Positions 44,263 to 53,196 of a stretch of DNA of 64,000 bases are shown here, piece by piece. The notes under the pieces are model-generated. The model saw only the letters and a list, made by a program, of their open reading frames with translations. It had not been told where the DNA came from and did no database searches. Position 1 is the stretch's first letter. Each line of letters begins with the position of its first letter. The stretch covers positions 18,353 through 82,352 of the forward strand of contig JBGVOD010000038.1 of NCBI GenBank assembly GCA_045126215.1, in the 5' to 3' direction. The position numbers and the translations under genes were made by a program. The DNA comes from SVEL01 sp045126215. Its GTDB lineage: Bacteria; Bacillota; Clostridia; Lachnospirales; Lachnospiraceae.

Positions 44263-44292
44263 AAACTCTCCTCAAGTATACCTTAAGGAGAG
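44256..44292 (-). terminator. intrinsic terminator of the SCIFF-secDF operon
   Basis: 11-bp stem (44266-44276 / 44282-44292, one mismatch), 5-nt loop, then a T-rich tract on the minus strand. The tract overlaps the end of repeat copy C. Confidence 0.85.
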
Positions 44293-44307
44293 CAAAAATA
44301 ATATCTT

Positions 44308-46494
44308 TTATTTATTTTCCTTAGCATATTTTCTCTTTTCCATCACATACCACAATGCACCTGTAATGAATACTGAAGAATATGCACCGCAAAGGATACC
44401 TACCATAAGTGGCATTGCAAATTCTTTAATTGATGTTACACCAAATACATAAAGAGCAGCTACCATTACAAATGTAGTGAATGATGAATAAACTGTTCTT
44501 GTAAGTGTCTGTGTAATACTCTTATTTACAACTTCCTTAACATCCGGATTCTTACCGGCACTCTTCATATTTTCTCTAACTCTATCGAATATAACGATAG
44601 TTGCGTTGATAGAATAACCAAGAATTGTAAGCATACAAGCGATAAATGTATTACCAACAGTTGTCCATGATACAACATAGAATGTAAGAACAACTAATAC
44701 GTCATGGCAAAGTGCAATAACAGCACTTGAAGCAAATCCAAAGTTTCTGAATCTTATAAAGATATAAATCAACATACAAATTACTGAAATAACAACAGCC
44801 ACAATTGCATCATTTGTCATTTCACCACTAATTGTAGAGCTTACACTTACCTCTTCAAAGCTACTTTCTATAGCACCAAAATTCTCAACAAGTAATTTCT
44901 TAATGCTTGTCATTACAGAAGGATCTAACTCCTTTGTTCTTATAACAAACTGATTTGTATCTGTTACTTCATTACCAACAACGTCTGCATCATTAGTTAT
45001 TTTAATTATTTCAGGTAAAATCTTTTGGTTAAAATCATCAATTGTATACTTGTCTTCGAATTCAACTGTTGTTGAAAGACCTCCCTGGAATTCAACACTG
45101 TAATTTAATTCATTATTTCTTCCATCAATATTTCCACTGTTATTAACAAATAATCCTGCAATACCAACAAGAATAACTATTATTGAAGCTGCAAAGCATA
45201 AACCTTTCTTACCAAGGAAATTGAAAGTGTTTCTCTCTTTTGTAACACCATACATGCCAACTTTATTTGCACCCATATTATACATTAAATATAATAAACC
45301 TCTTGTAACAACCATAGCTGTAAACATTGAGATTGCAATACCTATAGCAAGTGTCTGGGCAAATCCTTTAACAGGGCCTGAACCTCTATACATAAGTACT
45401 ATAGCAGCAATAAATGTTGTAACGTTACCATCCACAATTGCTGATGTAGCTTTCTTAAAACCAGTCTTAATCGCACCTGCAACATCATTTGACTTAGCAA
45501 GCTCTTCCTTAATACGCGCAAATATAATAACATTTGCATCTACAGCCATACCAATTGAAAGTATAATACCAGCAATACCAGGCAGTGTAAGTGTCATATC
45601 AAAGCCATTTAATGCCAGTAATTCAAGTGCTACATAGAAAATTAAAGCTAACGAAGCTGCAAAACCAGGAATTCTATATACAAGAATCATAAATGCACAG
45701 ATGATAATCATACCAATAAGTGCTGCAAATAAACTTGTTTCAATTGCATCGTCACCAAGCTTAGCACCAACTACTTTTGATGTTAACTCTTTAAGTTCAA
45801 CCTTTAATGCACCAATACGAATTACTGAAGCAAGCTGTTCAGCCTCTTCAAATGATTCCTGTCCATCAATTGTACAAGAACCACCAGTAATAGCTGTCTT
45901 GATTCTTGGATAACTTACAACCTGACCATCATATACAATATATAATGGCTGTCCAACAAATTCTGTTGTAACTGCACTGAAAATTTCAGCTCCAGCTTCT
46001 GTAAATGTTAATGAAACAACGTACTCTGTTACATTTGTAGAATCATCTTTCTGATATCCTGCTTCTGCTGTCTTTATATCTGATCCAGTTAACCAAACTT
46101 TCTCATCTTCAGTACCATAATCAGTAATAAATTCCAATGAACCTGGCTTTCCAAGCTTTTCTAACACTGTTTCAGCATTATCTTCACCCGGAATTTCTAC
46201 TGTAACTCTCTTGTCGCCTTCACGATAAACCTCTGATTCAGAAGTTAATTCATTTGCACGTAACTGAAGCTTATAAACAGTATCTTCCATATCTTCATCT
46301 GATGGATCACCTACTGCTTCATATGTTATACTTACACCACCTTGAAGTTCAAGACCTAGTGTAATATTTGAAGCACTACCTTTTTCCATTCCATTAATTG
46401 TAACACCATATCTTGTTACATAACATGAACCAGCTATTATTGCCAGTGCTAAAACAAAAAGAATAACACTTTTTACTTTTGACATTTTTTTCAT
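44308..46494 (-). CDS. secDF: fused protein translocase subunit SecDF
   Basis: A 728-residue membrane protein joining SecD (about 1-425) and SecF (about 430-728). Each half has a large extracytoplasmic domain and six helices. Motifs include LGLELQGGVSITYEA in SecD, VEFQGGLSTTVEF in SecF, SIGMAVDANVIIFARIKEEL, and GYSINATIVIFDRVREN. It uses proton motive force to help SecA/SecYEG export. It lies 15 bp after the SCIFF maturase gene, so it is transcribed with scfA-scfB. No yajC is adjacent. Confidence 0.96.
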   Translation of the reverse strand: MKKMSKVKSVILFVLALAIIAGSCYVTRYGVTINGMEKGSASNITLGLELQGGVSITYEAVGDPSDEDMEDTVYKLQLRANELTSESEVYREGDKRVTVEIPGEDNAETVLEKLGKPGSLEFITDYGTEDEKVWLTGSDIKTAEAGYQKDDSTNVTEYVVSLTFTEAGAEIFSAVTTEFVGQPLYIVYDGQVVSYPRIKTAITGGSCTIDGQESFEEAEQLASVIRIGALKVELKELTSKVVGAKLGDDAIETSLFAALIGMIIICAFMILVYRIPGFAASLALIFYVALELLALNGFDMTLTLPGIAGIILSIGMAVDANVIIFARIKEELAKSNDVAGAIKTGFKKATSAIVDGNVTTFIAAIVLMYRGSGPVKGFAQTLAIGIAISMFTAMVVTRGLLYLMYNMGANKVGMYGVTKERNTFNFLGKKGLCFAASIIVILVGIAGLFVNNSGNIDGRNNELNYSVEFQGGLSTTVEFEDKYTIDDFNQKILPEIIKITNDADVVGNEVTDTNQFVIRTKELDPSVMTSIKKLLVENFGAIESSFEEVSVSSTISGEMTNDAIVAVVISVICMLIYIFIRFRNFGFASSAVIALCHDVLVVLTFYVVSWTTVGNTFIACMLTILGYSINATIVIFDRVRENMKSAGKNPDVKEVVNKSITQTLTRTVYSSFTTFVMVAALYVFGVTSIKEFAMPLMVGILCGAYSSVFITGALWYVMEKRKYAKENK

Positions 46495-46509
46495 TTTTTT
46501 TCCCTTTCT

Positions 46510-47883
46510 TTATTCAGCCAACGCTGCCTTTATCATAATAGCGCATTCTATGCGCTTTCTTTGCATCTCACATCCTATATCATATGCATCATTTATGCTA
46601 CCATGAAATTTATATGAATTTGCTGCACAGCCACCACTGCAATAATATCTTGCAAAACATTCTCTACACTTTGGTTTTGCATAAACATTGCAAAGCTTGA
46701 ATTCATCCTGAATATCAGTACGAACAATTCCTTCATCAACATTTCCCATTAAAAATTTATCATCCCCCACAAACTGATGACAAGGATAGAAATCACCCCA
46801 TGGTGTAACTGCAAGATATTCTGTACCGGAACCACATCCTGATAAACGTTTTGCAACACATGGTCCCTGTTCTAGATCTATCATAAAGTGGAAGAAATTA
46901 AATGGTCTTCCTTCCTTATATCTCTTTATGTATTCTTTTGCAAGATTATCATATTCTTCCATAATCTTTGGAAGATCTTCTTCCTTAATTGCATACTCTT
47001 CATATTCTTCGCCAACTACAGGTTCAATGGACATATGCTTAAATCCTAAATCAGCAAAATGTTTTACATCTTCTGAAAAATCTAGGTTTTTTCTTGTGAA
47101 AGTTCCTCTTACATAGTAACTCTTATCTTCCCTTGACTTTGCAAACTTTTGGAACTTTGGAACAATAATATCATAACTTCCTTTGCCATTTCTAAATGGT
47201 CTGTTTCCATCGTTTATTTCCTTTCGTCCATCAAGACTCAAAACAACATTGGCCATTTCTCTATTAGCAAATTCCATAATCTCATCATTTAATAATACGC
47301 CATTAGTTGTAAGTGTAAACCTAAACTTTTTATTAAACTCTTTTTCTTTTGAACGTCCATATTCAACAAGCTGTTTTACTACATCCCAGTTCATAAGTGG
47401 CTCTCCACCAAAGAAATCCACTTCAAGATTAACTCTATTTCCAGAATTAGCAATCAGAAAATCTAATGCTTTCTTTCCAACTTCAAAAGACATAAGTGCT
47501 CGTCTTCCATGATATTCACCTTCTTCTGCAAAACAATATTTGCAGGCAAGATTACAATCATGAGCAATATGTAAACACATTGCCTTAACTACTGTCTTTC
47601 TCTTTTTAAAGTCAGTAATATACTTCTGATATATATCTTCAGTAAACAAAAGTTCGTCCTTTTGTAACTGTTTAATTTCATCAATTGCCTCTTTGATTTC
47701 TTCTACATCATACTTATCCTTTAATAATTCAACTATCTCTGATGTAAAATCACTTTTTTCTTCTTTTAAAAAATTTTCATATATTGGGATTATGTCATAT
47801 GTAACATCATCCACTACGTGAACCGAACCGCTATTCACATCTAATACGATGTTATAGCCATTGTTCTTATATGCGTGTATCAC
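46510..47883 (-). CDS. scfB: SCIFF peptide radical SAM maturase
   Basis: A 457-residue radical SAM/SPASM enzyme that forms a thioether crosslink in the SCIFF precursor. The AdoMet cluster motif is Cys110-x3-Cys114-x2-Cys117 (CNLACKYC). The SPASM region has the CGSGTEYLAVTPWGDFYPCH segment and multiple C-terminal cysteines (CRECFARYYCSGGC). The longer frame starting at 47907 would code through the SD, so the GTG at 47883, with AAAGGAG 8 nt upstream, is chosen; it gives the family N-terminus (M)IHAYKNNGYNIVLDVNSG. scfA lies just upstream and secDF downstream. Confidence 0.96.
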   Translation of the reverse strand: MIHAYKNNGYNIVLDVNSGSVHVVDDVTYDIIPIYENFLKEEKSDFTSEIVELLKDKYDVEEIKEAIDEIKQLQKDELLFTEDIYQKYITDFKKRKTVVKAMCLHIAHDCNLACKYCFAEEGEYHGRRALMSFEVGKKALDFLIANSGNRVNLEVDFFGGEPLMNWDVVKQLVEYGRSKEKEFNKKFRFTLTTNGVLLNDEIMEFANREMANVVLSLDGRKEINDGNRPFRNGKGSYDIIVPKFQKFAKSREDKSYYVRGTFTRKNLDFSEDVKHFADLGFKHMSIEPVVGEEYEEYAIKEEDLPKIMEEYDNLAKEYIKRYKEGRPFNFFHFMIDLEQGPCVAKRLSGCGSGTEYLAVTPWGDFYPCHQFVGDDKFLMGNVDEGIVRTDIQDEFKLCNVYAKPKCRECFARYYCSGGCAANSYKFHGSINDAYDIGCEMQRKRIECAIMIKAALAE

Positions 47884-47904
47884 GAATAAATCTCCTTTCA
47901 ACAT

Positions 47905-47936
47905 CACTTAGGCAGCGGAGAATCCGCTGCCTAGTG
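47905..47936 (-). other. stem-loop between scfA and scfB
   Basis: Arms 47905-47919 and 47923-47936 pair over 14 bp with one bulged T and a 3-nt loop. It ends 22 nt before the scfB start and directly precedes its SD, without a T-run. It is probably an RNA processing or stability element that keeps the precursor mRNA more abundant than that of the maturase. Confidence 0.75.
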
Positions 47937-47965
47937 AATAATAGTCAAACTATATCTGACTAAAC

Positions 47966-48109
47966 TTATTTGTTGTTTTCACAGCTCTGATTACCAACTG
48001 TACAAGAAGTCTTGCAAGCTGACTGGCAAGATGTCTGACATTCGCCACAACCGCCTTTAGCCATTGTATTTTTTAAAGTCTTTGTTGTTAAAGTCTTTAC
48101 GTGTCTCAT
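47966..48109 (-). CDS. scfA: SCIFF precursor peptide (six cysteines in forty-five residues)
   Basis: A 47-residue peptide, too short for usual gene calls. It begins MRHVKTLTTKTLKNTMAKGG, a leader region. The core then holds all six cysteines, at positions 21, 24, 28, 32, 36 and 43, in CGECQTSCQSACKTSC and a final QSC. This is the SCIFF pattern found across Clostridia, whose conserved role is unknown. A strong SD (AAGGAGG) lies 7 nt before the ATG. The maturase gene follows after a hairpin. The organism-specific part is only the variable tail ENNK. Confidence 0.96.
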   Translation of the reverse strand: MRHVKTLTTKTLKNTMAKGGCGECQTSCQSACKTSCTVGNQSCENNK

Positions 48110-48143
48110 CTTCGTTCCTCCTTACATAAAATAAGCTCAATAT

Positions 48144-48172
48144 AGTGTAACACACAAGAATTATTATTTCAA
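48144..48172 (-). promoter_or_regulatory. promoter of the scfA-scfB-secDF operon
   Basis: Minus strand TTGAAA (48167-48172), 17 nt, TACACT (48144-48149), about 35 nt before scfA. Confidence 0.7.
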
Positions 48173-48197
48173 CTATGATTTGCTAACTTATTTGTTT

Positions 48198-49478
48198 TCA
48201 TTTATTTTCTTCTTGGTTTTCACTTATTTGTTTTCTATATACGTGAATCTTATCTATCCTGTTCTTTTCAACAATATCTACAACTAAAGTTAATTCCTCT
48301 GTTTCAACAATATCACCTGTTTTTGCAACTCTGTCGAGTTTTTCCATTATGTATCCACCAAGTGATTCATACTCCGTAGACTCAAGTTTATGTTCTAACT
48401 GTAAATTATCATTAAAATCATCTATCCTTGTAAGACCATCTACAACAAACTCATCTTCGTTTAATGTTTTAATGTCATCTTCCTCATCAAAATCGTATTC
48501 ATCCCTGATTTCTCCTACGATTTCTTCCAGTAAATCTTCAAGAGTAATAAGTCCAACTGCTGCCCCATATTCATCAAGAACAATGATAATATTAACCGAA
48601 TCTTTCTTCATGATGAGCATAAGCTCAGATACCTTTTTATATTCATATGTATAAAACGCTGGTCTTAAATAATTTGAAATATCAAATGGGCTGCACTTAT
48701 CATAAAACAACAAATCTTTTATGTTGATAATACCAATAACATTATCCGTAGTGTCTTTATATACAGGCATACGGGTATATCTAAATTCCTTGAATACACT
48801 CATAAGTTCATCGTACGACACATCTATGGATACCATACACATATCTATTCTAGGAACCATAACGTCCTTCGCTTCAGAATCCCCAAAATCGAATACGTTA
48901 TTTATCATCTCTTTTTCTTCCTGCTCAATTACACCCTCTTTATGACTTACATCAACGATGGTACGTAATTCATTTTCTGTAATAACACTTTCTTTCTTAT
49001 TTGGGTCTATTCTCATAATATACATAAATGCATTGGCAAGCTTGTTAATAATAAATATAACCGGCGTCAATACAGTCATGAGACCATATATAATTCTTGC
49101 ATACATAAGTGCCATTTTTTCAGAATAAAGTGATGCCGCAGTCTTTGGTGTAATCTCACCAAATATAAGAACCAATATGGTTAATATACCTGTTGCAATA
49201 CTTACTGCATAGTCTCCAAATGCTTCCTGAGCAACAATTGTTGCAAGTGCAGATGCGCTAATATTAACAATATTATTGCCAATAAGAATAGCACTTAACA
49301 TTTTTCCTTGATTTTCAATAATCTTAACAAGTACCTTTGCTCTTCTATTTCCTTCATCAGCCAACAACTGAATTCGCATCTTATTTACAGTAGTAAGCGA
49401 TGTTTCTGCTGATGAAAAAAAAGCCGAAATCACTAACAATATGAATAAAATAATAACTTTAAATAAAATAGTCTTCAC
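48198..49478 (-). CDS. CNNM / CorC-HlyC family membrane protein (paralogue 2)
   Basis: A 426-residue protein with an N-terminal DUF21 membrane domain (AFFSSAETSLTTVNKMRIQLLADEGNRRA signature, positions about 19-47). A CBS pair (about 200-325, ending in GAAVGLITLEDLLEEIVGEIRDEYD) and a C-terminal CorC_HlyC domain follow. It is more typical of the HlyC/CorC hemolysin-like group than the paralogue at 3711. The role is probably divalent cation homeostasis. It is a single-gene unit with a consensus promoter. Confidence 0.93.
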   Translation of the reverse strand: MKTILFKVIILFILLVISAFFSSAETSLTTVNKMRIQLLADEGNRRAKVLVKIIENQGKMLSAILIGNNIVNISASALATIVAQEAFGDYAVSIATGILTILVLIFGEITPKTAASLYSEKMALMYARIIYGLMTVLTPVIFIINKLANAFMYIMRIDPNKKESVITENELRTIVDVSHKEGVIEQEEKEMINNVFDFGDSEAKDVMVPRIDMCMVSIDVSYDELMSVFKEFRYTRMPVYKDTTDNVIGIINIKDLLFYDKCSPFDISNYLRPAFYTYEYKKVSELMLIMKKDSVNIIIVLDEYGAAVGLITLEDLLEEIVGEIRDEYDFDEEDDIKTLNEDEFVVDGLTRIDDFNDNLQLEHKLESTEYESLGGYIMEKLDRVAKTGDIVETEELTLVVDIVEKNRIDKIHVYRKQISENQEENK

Positions 49479-49508
49479 CTTCCAAATAAAAATTTTATAA
49501 CGGATTCA

Positions 49509-49537
49509 ATTATAAAATAATCGAATATTAATGTCAA
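49509..49537 (-). promoter_or_regulatory. promoter of CorC paralogue 2
   Basis: Minus strand TTGACA (49532-49537), 17 nt, TATAAT (49509-49514), a perfect consensus. Confidence 0.85.
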
Positions 49538-49577
49538 TAAAGCATATATTGTATAAAACAAAAAGGAGCATTAACTC

Positions 49578-49946
49578 TTGAACAACAGATTTTGTAAAAA
49601 ATTTTTATTTAGTTTAAAAATGTTTATTATTTCAGCACTTATTTCCTGTATACTTGTTTTTTTATTTTCATTCATTTCATTTAAGATGTCTCTAAATGAT
49701 TCACAAATGCAATTTTTAGTATACACAATATATGCCCTATCTGTCTTTGTCCCCTCTTATATTGCAGGTAAAATAAAAAAAACAAAAAAATACCTCTATG
49801 GCATCTCTATAGGACTGATATATCTGGTTGCTTTGTTTATTATATCATCAGTTATAAATCAAACTATAAATGTTGACATTTCAAATACATATAAAACTCT
49901 TCTTGTATGTCTGTTAAGTGGTGCTTTCGGTGGAATGATTTCTTAA
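49578..49946 (+). CDS. TIGR04086-family membrane protein
   Basis: A 122-residue protein with four membrane helices and a basic loop (GKIKKTKKYLYG), ending LLSGAFGGMIS. The pattern matches the TIGR04086 family, small membrane proteins of Clostridia with unknown function. The start is TTG, preceded by AAAGGAG 9 nt upstream. Its 3' end overlaps the last 33 nt of the convergent gene at 49914. Confidence 0.8.
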   Translation: MNNRFCKKFLFSLKMFIISALISCILVFLFSFISFKMSLNDSQMQFLVYTIYALSVFVPSYIAGKIKKTKKYLYGISIGLIYLVALFIISSVINQTINVDISNTYKTLLVCLLSGAFGGMIS

Positions 49947-50519
49947 CATTGCACCACTTATTGTATAAATATAATATTGATTAAAATCTATACTTATTTT
50001 CTTTGATTTATATAAAGCTACCAGAGAATAATCCTTTATAGTATTTAACCACTCAATATTTTCATTTTTTGGAATAGATAATGATATCTTGTATGTATCG
50101 TTAATATAGCATAACAACTCATTTACTTTACCTTCCTGCTTTGTTAAATTGCCAAAACTATATTCTATTTTTTCACTCCATTCATTATTACAAAAAACAT
50201 AAAATCCATCCTCAATCGTATATATTAGAATTATATACTGACCATAAACTGCTTCATTAATTGAACCATTCGAAAATACAAAAGACATTTCATTTAAAAA
50301 TCTACTACTTAGCATATCCCTATCAACTACAGGCTTACCATCGTTATCAACAGAAATAAAACTTTGATTTAATGAATCCATGACTATTTCGTCCATAATA
50401 TTATTGTATTCTGCATTATACATTGTGTTTTCAAATATTAATCTGTTATTTATGCAGTCAGGTACTATAAAACAAATTATAATAATTGCAAAAACAAGTG
50501 CAAAATCAATAATCTTCAT
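49914..50519 (-). CDS. small single-TM protein of the Tad-like locus (distal)
   Basis: A 201-residue protein with an N-terminal membrane helix (about 5-20) and an extracytoplasmic domain. N-terminal anchoring and position, last in the Tad-like operon, suggest a minor pseudopilin or pilus-associated protein, though there is no recognisable prepilin cleavage motif. It overlaps the upstream gene by 14 nt and the convergent TIGR04086 gene by 33 nt. No named family is recognised. Confidence 0.7.
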   Translation of the reverse strand: MKIIDFALVFAIIIICFIVPDCINNRLIFENTMYNAEYNNIMDEIVMDSLNQSFISVDNDGKPVVDRDMLSSRFLNEMSFVFSNGSINEAVYGQYIILIYTIEDGFYVFCNNEWSEKIEYSFGNLTKQEGKVNELLCYINDTYKISLSIPKNENIEWLNTIKDYSLVALYKSKKISIDFNQYYIYTISGAMLRNHSTESTT

Positions 50520-50931
50520 TTTTTATTCCCCCGCCGTAAAAACATACAATCTTTTCTTTTCTCTTCACTGTAACTTTAATAAAATCCCCTTTTTTTAATC
50601 TATGTTCTGATTCATTATCAAGACTTTGTATTATTTCGTCATTATCAATAACACTACAAATATATTCTCCATTAATATAGTCATTTTTCATATGTGTTAT
50701 CTCAATATTATACCCACTCTTTAGATTTGAAAGCATGTTAATAAACATATTATATCTGTCCGAGGAAATTACACCAGTATTTTCAACTTCATTAACAAAT
50801 TCAGATATTGTTGTAAAAACGTATGTATTTTTTGTATTATCAGCCGTTTCTGAATACAACACAACCGGAGCAATAAACATTATGGCAACCGAAATAAGTA
50901 TTGCAACTATTTTTCCAAAAGCATCACTCAT
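50506..50931 (-). CDS. small single-TM protein of the Tad-like locus
   Basis: A 141-residue protein with an N-terminal membrane helix (about 8-26) and a roughly 110-residue extracytoplasmic domain. It starts inside the end of the 56-residue gene upstream (ATGAGTGA, 8-nt overlap) and overlaps the next gene by 14 nt, so all are translationally coupled. No known family is recognised; a role in the pilus or secretion complex is inferred from context only. Confidence 0.7.
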   Translation of the reverse strand: MSDAFGKIVAILISVAIMFIAPVVLYSETADNTKNTYVFTTISEFVNEVENTGVISSDRYNMFINMLSNLKSGYNIEITHMKNDYINGEYICSVIDNDEIIQSLDNESEHRLKKGDFIKVTVKRKEKIVCFYGGGIKNEDY

Positions 50932-51094
50932 ATATGTCTCTTTCTCTGTCTAATATTTCATAATCCTGATGGTACATTACTATTTCTTTCTGGCATTGAT
51001 ATACATTGCAATGTAATGTATCAATCAGACAATATGCTGTAACAATCATAAATACTCCCAATGTTATATAAAGTAACTCCAAACTATTTTCCAT
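50924..51094 (-). CDS. 56-residue membrane peptide of the Tad-like locus
   Basis: Found by reading between the flanking genes. It is an open frame of 56 codons starting MENSLELLYITLGVFMIVT behind AAGGGG. It has one membrane helix (about 5-25), two Cys in CNVYQCQ and a charged C-terminus. The stop overlaps the next start in ATGAGTGA, strong evidence that it is translated. It could be a Flp-like small subunit, but it lacks a classical prepilin peptidase site. Confidence 0.75.
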   Translation of the reverse strand: MENSLELLYITLGVFMIVTAYCLIDTLHCNVYQCQKEIVMYHQDYEILDRERDIYE

Positions 51095-51109
51095 GAATAA
51101 CCCCTTTTA

Positions 51110-51556
51110 TTACTGTTCAAATACAATAGCTGTTATTACATCATTATTGTCCCTTACAACACTTCCCCTAAAGCTTGCATATGGGTTTATGTATTCATTT
51201 CCTGCTTCATTATAAGCCTCAGAAATTTTATTACCTGAAATACCTCCAAGCTCACCATTTGTTAAATTGATGGTATATCCATATGTTGTAGTTGTTTTAT
51301 TCGTTTTAACCATCACTGCAATCTTTTCATTTTCAAACTTTTTAATAACGCTAAGCACTTCGCTTCCTGAAATTTTTGCACCATCGTACATTATTTTATC
51401 GCTCTCTGAGAACTCAAGATTCAATTGATTAATCTGATTTGCCCCATTAGATGCTGTATTTTTCGCTTCCCTGGAAATAAAAAATCCTAATGAAATTACA
51501 ACACATGTAATTATTGTACCTGCTGCCAATATTAATCCTTTTAAACTATTTTCCAT
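51110..51556 (-). CDS. putative pilin-like protein of the Tad-like locus
   Basis: A 148-residue protein counted from the ATG at 51556 (GAGAGG 8 nt upstream); the longer frame overlaps the TadB-like gene. It has a hydrophobic N-terminal helix right at the start (MENSLKGLILAAGTIITCV) and an alpha+beta extracytoplasmic domain with NKTTTTYGYTINLTNGELGG. Its position directly after the Tad membrane gene and its pilin-like layout make it the best candidate for the exported subunit. There is no classical G-xxxx-E cleavage site. Confidence 0.7.
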   Translation of the reverse strand: MENSLKGLILAAGTIITCVVISLGFFISREAKNTASNGANQINQLNLEFSESDKIMYDGAKISGSEVLSVIKKFENEKIAVMVKTNKTTTTYGYTINLTNGELGGISGNKISEAYNEAGNEYINPYASFRGSVVRDNNDVITAIVFEQ

Positions 51557-51573
51557 ATCAAATACCTCTCTTT

Positions 51574-53196
51574 TTAAAACATATTTTGCCCTTGCAATAC
51601 TGTAAGACCATGTAATACAAAAGGCATTATTAACTTTAACGCTATAATCATGCATAAAGGAATAAACGATAATACTTTTGCTATTGTAGTTTTATCAGTA
51701 ATTATTCTGTCGTTTTCCTGTTTATGCCTGTCCAAAAAATATCTTCTGTCCTTTTTAAGATCATCAAATGCATTGTATATATATGTATCATCGCAAGCAA
51801 TAAAGCCATCCATAAGTCTTTCAAATGGTCTGAAACCCGATTCCTCTTTTGCCTCCTCAAATACCTCTTTACCCTTATACGTATATCTGTCAACTATGTT
51901 TTCAATCTTACTTCTGAAAACTTTTGCAAATCTCTCCATCTCTGTCAAAATTTGTTCAATCGTAACCTTATCCATATGCATCATCATTAAAATAATATTT
52001 TGGAACCTTACTATCTCATCCTCTCTTTCCAAAAGAATAATCTGTTTTTTTATTTTTAATGCAAAGACTTCATACCAAAATATAAAAAACATAACAATAA
52101 AAGATAAAATAATACAATTAGTTATCCCAATAGAAATAAGATTAACAAAGCACGACGAACCAAGTACTAAAAATGCCAATAAAAAACCTATTATACTATT
52201 GATAAATCTTTTTAACATAAACTCTTTAAGTGTATAATCATAAGCAACCTCTTTTATAAGATTATTAATTTTGTTTGATTGCTTTATAAACACTCCAATA
52301 TAGCTTCTAATGATTTTATCTATAAATCCCACTTTTGACATATTTTTTATAAATTCTGATGTGATTTTTTTAGTTGCACCAAATTTCAACAAATTGACTA
52401 CCTTGTAGGATATAATAGCAATCAGAAACAATAGGATATCAATGAACACTCCACTGTCTGATGTATACGAAGCCTCAAGTTCCGGTATGTTGGATATAGT
52501 CCATTTTTCAATCACTTTTATAAAAAATAATGGAATTATACATATACTTCTTAAACCAAGGAAATTACTATTAACTTTTTCTCTCTTTAGTAATTCTATA
52601 TTTATCTCTTCCTTCAAATATCCTAGATTTTTCAGAAATACTGAACCATTCTCACTCTTTTTATCACCATAAAGCATGACAGTTTCACATAATGAATAGA
52701 ATGTAAGAAAAAAATGATTCGGCGATATTTCTATATATTCCTGCTTATCAAAATAATATGATTCCTGCAGACATTCATATATTTTCTGCCCATGCGCAGA
52801 CATTTCAACATCCGCATCATTTATCGAATACAATATTGCCTGCTCAATCATACCATCAAACTGAAAGCGAAATTTTACATCCTCGACAAACTTAAGCAGC
52901 TGTTTGAGTACTTTGTATTCCAGCTTAGACATATCTTCCTCTATCTTTTCTTCAAAAATCACAAAGACAACAAGTCCTGCAAGAACCGAATAATATATTG
53001 ATATATCTGCAAAAAACATCAAAAATGCTATGCAGATAAATCCCAAACAATATAGACTGATAAGATATCTTTCAATTTTTCTTATAATAGAAGACTTATT
53101 GGAGGGATATAAAATATGTACTCTCATGCCAATCTTTTTTGTAAGATTTCTAGTAAGAAAGAATCTATTGCTGAACCGATATACAATATTTTTCAT
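51574..53196 (-). CDS. TadB/TadC-like integral membrane protein
   Basis: A 540-residue protein with membrane segments near residues 45-80, 215-270, 335-385 and at the C-terminus (about 510-530), separated by long cytoplasmic helical regions. The layout and position after a TadA-type ATPase match a GspF-like platform protein (a TadB/TadC equivalent, perhaps one fused protein). Sequence similarity to classical TadB is not obvious by eye. It overlaps the ATPase gene by 32 nt, with AAGGAGG before its ATG. Confidence 0.72.
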   Translation of the reverse strand: MKNIVYRFSNRFFLTRNLTKKIGMRVHILYPSNKSSIIRKIERYLISLYCLGFICIAFLMFFADISIYYSVLAGLVVFVIFEEKIEEDMSKLEYKVLKQLLKFVEDVKFRFQFDGMIEQAILYSINDADVEMSAHGQKIYECLQESYYFDKQEYIEISPNHFFLTFYSLCETVMLYGDKKSENGSVFLKNLGYLKEEINIELLKREKVNSNFLGLRSICIIPLFFIKVIEKWTISNIPELEASYTSDSGVFIDILLFLIAIISYKVVNLLKFGATKKITSEFIKNMSKVGFIDKIIRSYIGVFIKQSNKINNLIKEVAYDYTLKEFMLKRFINSIIGFLLAFLVLGSSCFVNLISIGITNCIILSFIVMFFIFWYEVFALKIKKQIILLEREDEIVRFQNIILMMMHMDKVTIEQILTEMERFAKVFRSKIENIVDRYTYKGKEVFEEAKEESGFRPFERLMDGFIACDDTYIYNAFDDLKKDRRYFLDRHKQENDRIITDKTTIAKVLSFIPLCMIIALKLIMPFVLHGLTVLQGQNMF

